DNA of 32,566 nucleotides from Actinomycetota bacterium (GCA_016870535.1 VGBK01000012.1:1-32566), one strand, 5' to 3'. Shown: positions 8,861 through 17,313, numbered from the stretch's first letter. Notes: generated by a model from the sequence alone, not told the origin. Translations and numbers: made by a program.

Positions 8861-10333
8861 GTGGCGGCGAGCGACCGGAGCATCGGAGCGCCCATCCGCA
8901 GCAGCGAGGAGTACCTGGCCAGCCTGCGCGGCCGCCGTTTGACGGTCTACCTGTCCGGGAAGCGGGTCGAAGAGCCGGTGGACCATCCCGTGATCCGACC
9001 CTCCATCAACGCGGTAGCGGCCACCTACGACGCCGCCCCCGAGGACCTCGACCTGGCCACGGCGGAGTCGGGCCTCACCGGGGAACGGGTGAACCGCTTC
9101 CTGCACCTGGCGGGCAGCCCGGCCGACCTCGTGGCCCAGAGCCAGATGCAGCGGCGCCTGGGCCAACTCACCGGCACCTGTTTCCAACGGTGCGTGGGGA
9201 TGGATGCCATCAACGCCCTGTTCTCTCTGACCTTCGACGTCGACGCCGCCCGGGGGACGCCCTACCACACCCGGTTCGTCGCGTGGCTCGCCGCGGTGCA
9301 GAGGCAGAACCTGGTGGTGGGCGGAGCCATGACCGACGTCAAGGGCGACCGCAGCCAGAGCCCCGGGCAGCAGGCCGACCCCGATCTCTTCGTCCGGGTC
9401 GCGGAGCGGCGCCCCGACGGGGTCGTCCTGCGCGGGGCAAAAGCGCACCAGACCGGAGCGGTCAACTCCCACTGGCTCCTGGTCATGCCCGGGCTGCGCC
9501 TGCAACCGGAGGAGCACGACTACGCCGTGGCCTGCGCCGTCCCGGTGGCCGCCCCGGGCCTCACCTTCGTGCTCGGCCGCCAGTCGAGCGACTCGCGCAG
9601 CCTGGAGGGCGACCTCGATGTGGGCAACGCCCGCTTCGCCGGCCAGGAAGCCCTGGTGGTCTTCGACGACGTGTTCGTTCCCCACGAGCGCGTCTTCCTC
9701 GACGGGGAGACCGAGTTCGCCGCCGACCTGGTGGAGCGCTTCACCGCCTACCACCGCCGGTCCTATGTCTGCAAGGCGGGAGTAGGAGATGTGCTCATCG
9801 GAGCCGCCGCTCTCATCGCCGACTACCACGGGGTACCGGAGGCCTCGCACGTGCGGGACAAACTGGTCGAGATGGGTCACCTGAACGAGACCATCTACGC
9901 CACCGGGATCGCCGCCTCTCACCAGGGGCACCCCACCGCTGCCGGGAACTGGGAGCCGGATCACCTGCTGGCCAACGTGTGCAAGCAGCACGTGACCCGG
10001 TTCCCGTACGAGATCGCCCGCCTGGCGCAGGACCTGGCCGGTGGAGCAGTGGTCACCCTGCCCTCGGAGCAGGACCTCCACCACCCCGAGGTCGGGCCCC
10101 TGCTCGACAAGTACCTGCGGGGCCGTGCCGACGTCCCCACCGAGCACCGCTTCCGCGTGCTGCGCCTCATCGAGAACCTGACCCTGGGTCGCAACGCGGT
10201 GGGGTACCTGACCGAGTCGCTGCACGGCGCCGGATCGCCCCAGGCCCAGCGGGTAGTCATCCGGCGCCAGTTGGACCTGGAAGCCCGCAAGGCCCTGGCC
10301 CGCCGCCTGGCCGGGATACCGCCGGAGGGCTGA
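8861..10333 (+). CDS. 4-hydroxybutyryl-CoA dehydratase / vinylacetyl-CoA isomerase-like (AbfD/HpaB family)
   Basis: DHPVIRPSINAV, QLTGTCFQRCVGMDAINALF, GAMTDVKGDRSQSP, GAKAHQTGAVNSHW, YHRRSYVCKAGVGDVLIGAA, NVCKQHVTRFPYEIARLAQDLAGG, TESLHGAGSPQAQR match recalled AbfD motifs. GTG 8861 has GGAGGG upstream; ATG 8843 is the alternative start. Confidence 0.88.
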   Translation: MAASDRSIGAPIRSSEEYLASLRGRRLTVYLSGKRVEEPVDHPVIRPSINAVAATYDAAPEDLDLATAESGLTGERVNRFLHLAGSPADLVAQSQMQRRLGQLTGTCFQRCVGMDAINALFSLTFDVDAARGTPYHTRFVAWLAAVQRQNLVVGGAMTDVKGDRSQSPGQQADPDLFVRVAERRPDGVVLRGAKAHQTGAVNSHWLLVMPGLRLQPEEHDYAVACAVPVAAPGLTFVLGRQSSDSRSLEGDLDVGNARFAGQEALVVFDDVFVPHERVFLDGETEFAADLVERFTAYHRRSYVCKAGVGDVLIGAAALIADYHGVPEASHVRDKLVEMGHLNETIYATGIAASHQGHPTAAGNWEPDHLLANVCKQHVTRFPYEIARLAQDLAGGAVVTLPSEQDLHHPEVGPLLDKYLRGRADVPTEHRFRVLRLIENLTLGRNAVGYLTESLHGAGSPQAQRVVIRRQLDLEARKALARRLAGIPPEG

Positions 10334-10496
10334 GAGGCCGGTGCGCTGCTCCGGAGCGTGGCGCGGCGGGAGGGCGCCGCCGCAGGCGGTCGGAGCCGTC
10401 ACCCATGCGCAACCCTCGGCCGCTCAGGGGCCACGCCGCCGCTCACGGGGTGGGAGCACCCTGTCGGCCCATGGGGAAGCAGGCCGGCCTGCCCCA

Positions 10497-10516
10497 GCCC
10501 TCTCAGGGGAGAGGGC
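10497..10516. terminator. Hairpin between convergent genes, possible terminator
   Basis: GCCCTCTC-AGGG-GAGAGGGC, 8-bp perfect stem; no clear U-tract. Confidence 0.4.
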
Positions 10517-10579
10517 CGGCTCTTCCCCTCCGGCAGTCGGTCTCCCCTCTCGTGGTACCCGCCGCTACCGACGATCCGG

Positions 10580-11008
10580 CTACGGGTACTTGGCCTGCAA
10601 AGAGAGCTTCAGCGAACCCGTCTTGACGGTGTAGGTGTGCACCCGCAGCTCGCAGAAGTTGAACTTGCGGACGTCCAACTCGGTGATCGTCTTGGTGATC
10701 GGGGGCACCGCGGTGAAGGAGGCGCTCGCCGTCGTGTAATCCGAGCTGCCCTGGTTCCAGCAGGTGAGACTCCAGCTGCCGTACGTCTTGATCGGGTTGC
10801 TGGGCGCGGTGATGACGAACCGCAGCGCCTTCGGATTGAGCTTGGTGGTGCTCTGGATGGTAAGGCTGGGATTGCCGTACTTGTCGCGACCGACGGCGTT
10901 TCCGGTCCCGAACTGCTGCCAGTCCGTGAGCCCCACCGCCGCGCCCGACGACAGCAGCGCCAGCGTCAGGATGGCGCCCACGATCATCAGCCGACTCGAC
11001 CTTCGCAT
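10580..11008 (-). CDS. Small secreted protein of unknown function
   Basis: MRRSSRLMIVGAILTLALLSSGAAVG signal peptide; about 142 aa; two later Cys (LTCWN, NFCEL); beta-rich composition. Confidence 0.75.
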   Translation of the reverse strand: MRRSSRLMIVGAILTLALLSSGAAVGLTDWQQFGTGNAVGRDKYGNPSLTIQSTTKLNPKALRFVITAPSNPIKTYGSWSLTCWNQGSSDYTTASASFTAVPPITKTITELDVRKFNFCELRVHTYTVKTGSLKLSLQAKYP

Positions 11009-11247
11009 GACTCACCCCCGTCTTCCGATTCCCGCCCGAATGGGCGTCCTCTGTTACCTTACCTGGTGGCGATGGTGCGCGTCTGCCGGTCGTCCTCCGG
11101 CGACGACGTGCCACGGCGGCCAGGGCGATGGAAGACCCCTGACGTGCCGTTCTCTCAGCTCCTGTTCGGTGCGTCGAACACCGTTAGGCACCCCGATTGG
11201 CACCCTGAGGCGGCCGGCCCCCGTACCGTCGCTACCCCGGGAAGCAT

Positions 11248-11273
11248 GAAACCCCCGCCGGAGCAGGGGTTTC
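11248..11273 (-). terminator. Hairpin downstream of tRNA-Ala, possible terminator
   Basis: GAAACCCC ... GGGGTTTC, 8-bp perfect stem with 10-nt loop just 3' of the tRNA; no clear U-tract. Confidence 0.5.
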
Positions 11274-11279
11274 GTAGGG

Positions 11280-11352
11280 TGGAGCTGAGGGGATTTGAAC
11301 CCCTGACCCCTTGCATGCCATGCAAGTGCTCTGCCAGCTGAGCTACAGCCCC
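11280..11352 (-). tRNA. tRNA-Ala (anticodon GGC)
   Basis: Reverse strand GGGGCTGTAGCTCAGCTGGCAGAGCACTTGCATGGCATGCAAGGGGTCAGGGGTTCAAATCCCCTCAGCTCCA folds as a cloverleaf; anticodon loop ATGGCAT; CCA not encoded. Confidence 0.95.
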
Positions 11353-11365
11353 CAGACCGGCAGGC

Positions 11366-11371
11366 ATTGTA
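11366..11371 (-). promoter_or_regulatory. Candidate -10 element for tRNA-Ala
   Basis: TACAAT on the minus strand 13 nt upstream of the mature tRNA 5' end; no convincing -35. Confidence 0.4.
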
Positions 11372-11410
11372 TCAGTCGGTAGCCCCAGACCGCCCGGTCC
11401 CGGCGGCGGC

Positions 11411-11776
11411 TCAGGCCGGCGCTGCGGCCGGGTTGAAGTCGGTCCGCGGGGCATCTACCCACAGCCGCTCCAGGTCGTAGAAGCGGCGGGTGGGCTCGTC
11501 GAATAGGTGCACCACCACGTCCCCGTAGTCGAGCAGCACCCAGGTGGCATCATCGAGGCCCTCGCGCCGCAGGGGGCGCCGCCCGAGGTCGCGCAGGCGC
11601 TCCTCCACCACCTCAGCCAGCGTGGCCAGGTGCCGTCGCGAAGTCCCCGAGGCGATGACGAACACGTCGGTGATGACCAGCAGCGCCGACACGTCCAGGA
11701 GGACGATCCTCAGGCCCTTCTTGTCATCGATGGCGGCGGCCGCCGTCCGCGCTGCGGTCGTCGTTTCGGGATGCAG
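11411..11776 (-). CDS. rsfS: Ribosomal silencing factor RsfS (YbeB/Iojap)
   Basis: AAAAIDDKKGLRIVLLDVSALLVITDVFVIASGTSRRH...WVLLDYGDVVVHLFDEPTRRFYDLERLW. The canonical GTG (11692) would remove the conserved IDDKKG...LLD part; a CTG at 11776 sits 8 nt after GGGGAGG. Confidence 0.88.
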   Translation of the reverse strand: MHPETTTAARTAAAAIDDKKGLRIVLLDVSALLVITDVFVIASGTSRRHLATLAEVVEERLRDLGRRPLRREGLDDATWVLLDYGDVVVHLFDEPTRRFYDLERLWVDAPRTDFNPAAAPA

Positions 11777-11779
11777 GGC

Positions 11780-12994
11780 CTACGCCTCCCCGGCCGGGAT
11801 GTCCAGGCCCACGATGATACTGACTTCCACCCCCGGGGAGGGAGAGGCCTCCTCGAGGTACACCGCTCCCACCCCCACGATGCCGGCCACCCGGCGGGCG
11901 GCCTCCTGGGCCTCCGTCCCGTGAGCGACGACCAGCGTCGCGGCGTAGTCGAAGCGGTCGGCGTTGTCGGTGCGCACCACGCGGAAGCCGCGCCGCACCA
12001 CCGCCTCCGCCACCACCCGGGTGGCGCCGATCCTCCCGTTCCCGTTGAGGACCTCGACGCGGGGGCGTTCCCCGGAGAGCAAGAGCAGGTGGCCCAGCCG
12101 GGCCGCCACGAACTCCGCCTCTGCCCGGGAGGAGAGGGCCAAGGCCTCGCCGGCGGGGGTGGCCACCCGCTCCACCGGCAGCGCTCCCAGCGCCAGGTCG
12201 CCGGCCCCGGCCACCGCCGAGAGGAGATCGGCCGTCTCTTGTCCCCCGACGGGCAGACGGGCCGCCAGACGGCCGGCCGCGGTCGGATCGGCCGCGACGG
12301 CGTCGAGGAGGGCGCGCCAGGCCGCGCCCTGCCGCTGCAGCCACTCGAAAGCGTCACCGGTGCCCGCGGTCACCAGGAGAGTCTCCAGGGTCGAAGGAGA
12401 GACCTGCTGCCGCCCGGCCCCCAGCACCTGGACCGGCCCCCCGCTCTCGATGGTGAACAGCGCCACCGGCAGGTCGAGGGTCAGCGGACCGCTCACCGCC
12501 CGGGCCAGGTCGCCGGCGACCAGTGGCAAGATGAAGTCGACCCGCACTCCCAGCGCGTTGGTGACGGTGAGGGCGGCCAGGCCGGGGCCCTCGAAGGCCA
12601 GGGAGTCGCCCAGGGTGAAGTCCCCGTAACCCGGAATCACGACGGCCAGCCCCGGCGGCAGCAGGGTGAGGCTGAGCGCCCCATCTGGCGAGGCGGCCGC
12701 CAGGGCGAAGGCACAAGCGCCCGGCTCCTCGCCCAGCACGACGAGAACCGACCGCGAGCCGGGGATCACGACCCGCTCCACGGTGTCACCTTCCGGGACG
12801 GTGGCGGCGAGAGCCCGCAGCCGCGTGGCCCAGCCTTCCACAGTCTCCGCGGCGACGAGCCACTTCGCCGCCGCCCACGAACCGGCCTCGCCGAGGGAGC
12901 GGCGCCCCGCCCACCCGCCGACGGCCAGTGCTCCGAGAGCGACCGCGGCCACCGCCCACCACCACCTTGCCCGGCGGCGACTACCCGGAGGCAT
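11780..12994 (-). CDS. Envelope protein with divergent LCP-like region and LytR C-terminal domain
   Basis: N-terminal TM; C-terminal VEVLNGNGRIGATRVVAEAVVRRGFRVVRTDNADRFDYAATLVV resembles LytR_C. Sits between nadD and rsfS. Confidence 0.75.
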   Translation of the reverse strand: MPPGSRRRARWWWAVAAVALGALAVGGWAGRRSLGEAGSWAAAKWLVAAETVEGWATRLRALAATVPEGDTVERVVIPGSRSVLVVLGEEPGACAFALAAASPDGALSLTLLPPGLAVVIPGYGDFTLGDSLAFEGPGLAALTVTNALGVRVDFILPLVAGDLARAVSGPLTLDLPVALFTIESGGPVQVLGAGRQQVSPSTLETLLVTAGTGDAFEWLQRQGAAWRALLDAVAADPTAAGRLAARLPVGGQETADLLSAVAGAGDLALGALPVERVATPAGEALALSSRAEAEFVAARLGHLLLLSGERPRVEVLNGNGRIGATRVVAEAVVRRGFRVVRTDNADRFDYAATLVVAHGTEAQEAARRVAGIVGVGAVYLEEASPSPGVEVSIIVGLDIPAGEA

Positions 12995-13565
12995 ACATCC
13001 CGTGCGAGTCGATGTAGGCCGCCACCGGGTCGGGCACCAGGAAACGCAGGCTGAGGCCGGCCCGCCGCCGGGCGCGCAGCAGGGTCCCGCTCAGTTCGAG
13101 CCGCGGCGTCTGCAGCCAGTGCACCGCCCCGGCCGCCGCCTCGACCGCCTCCCGGCTCGTCCCGGGACGCTCCATGACGGCCAGCCGCGCCCTCTCCATC
13201 ACGGCGTCGGGACGGTGCCAGGTGGGGATGCCGGCGGCGGCGTCGGCTCCCAGGATCAGCACCAGATCCTCATCGCGGGCGAACGTGGCCAGCGTGTCGA
13301 CGGTGTAGGTCCAGCCGTCTCGAGCCACCTCGCGGTCGTCGGCGGCGAAGTAGCCCACACCGGCAACCGCCAGCCGCGTCATCTCCCACCGGTGCTCGGG
13401 GGCGCTCACTCCCCGCCCCGCCTTCTGCCAGGGCCGGCCGGCCGGCAGGAAGGTGATCACATCCAGGCCCAACTCGCGATAGGCCGACTCGCCGGCCACC
13501 AGGTGGGCGAGGTGCGGGGGATCGAAGGTGCCGCCCAGGATGCCGCGGCGCACGAGAGGAAGCAT
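12981..13565 (-). CDS. nadD: Nicotinate-nucleotide adenylyltransferase
   Basis: MLPLVRRGILGGTFDPPHLAHLVAGESAYRELGLDVITFLPAGRPWQK...LVLILGADAAAGIPTWHRPD...VPDPVAAYIDSHGMY. Confidence 0.94.
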   Translation of the reverse strand: MLPLVRRGILGGTFDPPHLAHLVAGESAYRELGLDVITFLPAGRPWQKAGRGVSAPEHRWEMTRLAVAGVGYFAADDREVARDGWTYTVDTLATFARDEDLVLILGADAAAGIPTWHRPDAVMERARLAVMERPGTSREAVEAAAGAVHWLQTPRLELSGTLLRARRRAGLSLRFLVPDPVAAYIDSHGMYASG

Positions 13566-14028
13566 AGGGCGACAGGGCCGGTGCGAGGCGCCCGGCGACC
13601 GCCGGGGGGCCCAGGCGGCACTCGAGCCAGCGCAGCGGGTCGGCGTACTGCTCCCCGATGCGCAGCGACAGGTGCAGCGCCTCGATCCCCCCATCGATGC
13701 CCGATGCCCCCACCGCCGTCCCGGCCACCAGAAACTGCCCCACGGCCACGCCCAGGGAGGAGAGATAGGAGTAGGAAGTGCGCACCTCCCCCCCGTGGTG
13801 CACCGTGACGCTCAGGCGCCCCGCCACCGGCCCGGCGAAGGTGACCACCCCGGCCGCCACCGCCGCCACGGGGGCGCCCGCCTCGGCCGCCAGGTCGACC
13901 CCCCAGTGGCCCGCGTACGGGCTCTGCGGGGCGAAAGTCCGGACGACAACGCCCGGCACGGGGCGGACCGGGGGGCAGGCCGCCGGAACCGGCCCGAGTA
14001 TCAGGGCGAGGGCGAGAACGTACAGCAT
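13270..14028 (-). CDS. M23-type (LytM-like) peptidase-fold protein, probably catalytically degenerate; 3' part overlaps nadD
   Basis: GHWGVDLAAEAGAPVAAVAAGVVTFAG...VTVHHGGEVRTSYSYLSSLGVAVGQ...IEALHLSLRIGEQYADPLRWL. After about 13555 the frame is the alternate frame of nadD (R/P/G-rich). Confidence 0.75.
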   Translation of the reverse strand: MLYVLALALILGPVPAACPPVRPVPGVVVRTFAPQSPYAGHWGVDLAAEAGAPVAAVAAGVVTFAGPVAGRLSVTVHHGGEVRTSYSYLSSLGVAVGQFLVAGTAVGASGIDGGIEALHLSLRIGEQYADPLRWLECRLGPPAVAGRLAPALSPYASSRAPRHPGRHLRSPAPRPPGGRRVGLSRVGPGCDHLPAGRPALAEGGAGSERPRAPVGDDAAGGCRCGLLRRRRPRGGSRRLDLHRRHAGHVRPR

Positions 14029-14142
14029 GTGTGAGCCCGCGCCCGCAGCACAACCTAGCGGGCCGGTGCGACCGGAACCAGGGAGGCATCCCCGGGGGGT
14101 CTGGCCTACGCCCGCTCGGGGTCGCCGCTTCCGGCCCGGCGG

Positions 14143-14577
14143 TCAGGCCGGGCCGACGCCGGCCTCGACCTCGCGGAGCAGGCCGAGGGCGAGGCGCCGC
14201 AGGTCGTCGGGCCGGAAGGGCTTGGTGATGAAGGCGTCGGCCCCGCCGCGCCCGGCACGCTCCCGGGTCTCTTCCTGCGAGTGGGCGGTGAGCACCAGAA
14301 CCTTCACCCGGCGGGTGCGCGGGTCGGCGCGCACGTGATCCAGCACCTCCCAGCCATCCATGTGCGGCAAGCCCACATCGAGGATCAGGAGGTCCGGCGG
14401 AGAGGCCAGGGCCGCCGCCAGTCCGGCCGGGCCGTCGGCGCGGGCCTCCACCTCCATCCCCGCCGGCCGCAGACAGACGGCGATGAGACGCTGGATGACC
14501 GCCGAATCCTCGACCACCAGCACCCGTTCCACCGGCACGCTCCTGCTCTCCACACGAACGGCAACCCCGCCGTTCAC
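14143..14577 (-). CDS. Single-domain (REC-only) response regulator
   Basis: VERVLVVEDSAVIQRLIAVCLRPAGMEVEARADG...DLLILDVGLPHMDGWEVL...VLVLTAHS...GADAFITKPF. Start may instead be GTG 14538. Confidence 0.9.
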   Translation of the reverse strand: MNGGVAVRVESRSVPVERVLVVEDSAVIQRLIAVCLRPAGMEVEARADGPAGLAAALASPPDLLILDVGLPHMDGWEVLDHVRADPRTRRVKVLVLTAHSQEETRERAGRGGADAFITKPFRPDDLRRLALGLLREVEAGVGPA

Positions 14578-14743
14578 CTAATCATCGTCAGGAGCGGTCG
14601 GCTGCTTGAGAGCGGAGCGCCCCCGCCCACGCCGCCACCCGGGGATTCGCCGGGACGAGCCTGCTGTCGGCCGCGAGTCCGTCGGCCCCGGCCCAAACCA
14701 GGCGCACGGACCGGGCTAAGGTGCCGGCGACCAAGGAGGGCAT

Positions 14744-15802
14744 GTGCGCGTTCTCCGGTGGAAGGCCATCCCGGCACTGGTCGTCGTGGCCCTGGCGGCG
14801 ACGGCCTGCGGCGGGGGCGGCGGTGCCGACGAAGGGAACTGGATCGTCGACCTGCTGGCCCGGGTCCCCGAGGGCGCGCACCGCGCGGCCGACGTCACCG
14901 TCGTCGACCTGACCGCGGCCGCCGCTGCGGCCGGCATCTCCGTCCCCGATCCCGGCGCCTCCGAGGACGAGATCGTCGACTACCTGGCCGGCCTGCCGCG
15001 CGACGCCCTCATCCCCGATCTCCTGCGGGACCCGTTCCCCGACTTCGACGCTCTCACCCGGGAGCTGGGCATCGACCCCGCTCTCGTGACTGCTGCGATC
15101 ACGGCGGGGACGCCTCCGGAGACCTACCAGGTCCTGCAGGGCGACTTCGATGCCGCCGCCATCGACCGGGCCGTGCGCACCGACCCCGTGTGGGCGGACC
15201 TCCTGACTGCGGCCGAGTACGAGGGCGTGCCGTACTTCGCCTGGGGCGACGACTTCGCGGTCGATGTCGGCCGCGTGACCCCCGCTCGCCGCCTGGGCCG
15301 GGGAGGCCGCCTCGCCGTCGACGACGGTCACCTGTACTGGGCGCCCTGGACGGCCGGCATGGAAGGGCTCATCGATGCCGGCGCCGGCACCGTGCCCACC
15401 CTCGCCGATGATGCGGCGCTCGCCCGGGTGGCCGGCGCCCTCGCCGGTGCCGGCGTCTACTCGGCGGTGCTGACCAACCGCGCTCTGCTCCAGGACGCCG
15501 CGGCCTCGGCTCTCGCCCTGGGGGCCGGGGGTGGCGGCGACGAGGCCGGGCCCTTCTGGGTGATAGCCGCGGTGCACGACGGCGCGGCGACCGCCGAGGC
15601 CGCCGCCGCCGAGGTGAGCCGCCTCCTCGCCGAGGGCGGGCCCGCCGCCACTCGCCAGCCGTGGTCGGAGCGCATCTCCGGCTTCGAGGTGACGGTGGAG
15701 GACGGCCTGATGCTGGCGATAGTCCGCTCCGCCGGTCCGGTTGGGGACTGGTGGCAGGCCTTCTCCACCCGCGATGCCATCATGCTGGCCGCCCAGGGCT
15801 GA
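14744..15802 (+). CDS. Putative lipoprotein of unknown function
   Basis: VVVALAATACGGGGG lipobox; AAGGAGG just upstream of GTG start; no recognised domain. Confidence 0.75.
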   Translation: MRVLRWKAIPALVVVALAATACGGGGGADEGNWIVDLLARVPEGAHRAADVTVVDLTAAAAAAGISVPDPGASEDEIVDYLAGLPRDALIPDLLRDPFPDFDALTRELGIDPALVTAAITAGTPPETYQVLQGDFDAAAIDRAVRTDPVWADLLTAAEYEGVPYFAWGDDFAVDVGRVTPARRLGRGGRLAVDDGHLYWAPWTAGMEGLIDAGAGTVPTLADDAALARVAGALAGAGVYSAVLTNRALLQDAAASALALGAGGGGDEAGPFWVIAAVHDGAATAEAAAAEVSRLLAEGGPAATRQPWSERISGFEVTVEDGLMLAIVRSAGPVGDWWQAFSTRDAIMLAAQG

Positions 15803-15851
15803 GCCGGGTGAGTCGGTAACCTCACCTCTCATCGCGAGGAGTCGGGGAGGA

Positions 15852-17309
15852 ATGGACCGAGCACCGGCGGACATCGGCCTGATCGGCCTGGCGGTGATGG
15901 GCCAGAACCTGGTGTTGAACCTGGACGATCACGGCTTCACGGTGGCGGTGTTCAACCGCACCGTCTCCCGGGTCGACGCCTTCCTGGCCGAGGCAGCGTC
16001 GGGCACCCGGGTGATCGGCACCCGGTCCCTGGAGGAGCTCGTCGCCGCCCTGCGGCCTCCCCGCCGGGTCTTCTTGCTGGTGCGGGCCGGCGCCGCAGTG
16101 GACGCCCTCATCGACGACCTGGTCCCTCTGCTCGACACGGGGGACATCATCATCGACGGAGGCAACTCCCACTACGCCGACACCATCCGCCGTACCAGCC
16201 GGGTCGAATCGGCCGGTCTGCTGTTCGTCGGCACCGGGGTGTCCGGCGGGGAGGAGGGGGCGCGCCGCGGCCCCTCGCTGATGCCGGGCGGGTCGGCGGC
16301 GGCCTGGCCCCACCTGCGGGACCTCTTCCGGGCGATCGCCGCCCGCACCCCCGACGGCGAGCCCTGCTGCGACTGGGTAGGAACCGATGGAGCGGGCCAC
16401 TACGTCAAGATGGTGCACAACGGCATCGAGTACGGCGACATGCAGCTCATCGCCGAGGCTTACCACCTGCTGCGCGACGGCCTCGGCCTCCCCAACGGCG
16501 AGATGCACCGCATCTTCGCCGACTGGAACCGGGGAGACCTGGACTCCTACCTCATCGAGATCACCCGCGACATCCTGGCGGGGCGCGACGGGGAGGGCCG
16601 CTACGTCCTCGACACCATCCTGGACGCCGCCGGTCAGAAGGGCACCGGCAAGTGGACCGTGCAGTCGGCCACCGATCTGGGCGTGCCCATGACCCTGGTG
16701 GCCGAAGCGGTCTTCGCCCGGGCCCTATCGGCCCTGAAAGAGGACCGCACCGCGGCGGCCGGGGTGCTCGGCGGCCCCGTGCCCGCCTTCTCCGGCGACC
16801 TTCCCGCCTTCGTCGAGGACGTGCGCCGGGCGGTCTACGCCGCCAAGATCGTCTCCTACGCCCAGGGGTTCATGCTGATGCGAAGCGCCGCCGACGAACA
16901 CGGCTGGGCGCTGGACTTCGGGGGCATCGCCGACATGTGGCGCGGCGGCTGCATCATCCGCAGCCGCTTCCTGGGAGACATCCGCGCCGCCTTCGCCCGG
17001 CACGCCGACCTGCCCAGCCTCCTCGTGGACGACTTCTTCCGCTCGGCCGTGGACCACTGCCAGCCCGGATGGCGGCGGGTGGTGGCTCGCGCCGCCGAAT
17101 GGGGCCTCCCCCTGCCGGCCATGGCATCGGCCCTCGCCTTCTTCGACGGGTACCGCTGTGCCCGGCTGCCCGCCAACCTCATTCAGGCGCAGCGCGACTA
17201 CTTCGGGGCCCACACCTACGAGCGGACCGACCGGCCCCGCGGCGAGTTCTTCCACACCGACTGGACGGGCCGCGGCGGGCCGGTCTCCTCGACCACCTAT
17301 AACGCCTGA
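15852..17309 (+). CDS. gnd: 6-phosphogluconate dehydrogenase, decarboxylating
   Basis: DIGLIGLAVMGQNLVLNLDDHGFTVAVFNRT...DGGNSHYADTIRR...GTGVSGGEEGARRGPSLMPGG...VKMVHNGIEYGDMQLIAEAY...GTGKWTVQSA. Confidence 0.96.
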   Translation: MDRAPADIGLIGLAVMGQNLVLNLDDHGFTVAVFNRTVSRVDAFLAEAASGTRVIGTRSLEELVAALRPPRRVFLLVRAGAAVDALIDDLVPLLDTGDIIIDGGNSHYADTIRRTSRVESAGLLFVGTGVSGGEEGARRGPSLMPGGSAAAWPHLRDLFRAIAARTPDGEPCCDWVGTDGAGHYVKMVHNGIEYGDMQLIAEAYHLLRDGLGLPNGEMHRIFADWNRGDLDSYLIEITRDILAGRDGEGRYVLDTILDAAGQKGTGKWTVQSATDLGVPMTLVAEAVFARALSALKEDRTAAAGVLGGPVPAFSGDLPAFVEDVRRAVYAAKIVSYAQGFMLMRSAADEHGWALDFGGIADMWRGGCIIRSRFLGDIRAAFARHADLPSLLVDDFFRSAVDHCQPGWRRVVARAAEWGLPLPAMASALAFFDGYRCARLPANLIQAQRDYFGAHTYERTDRPRGEFFHTDWTGRGGPVSSTTYNA

Positions 17310-17313
17310 CGGT

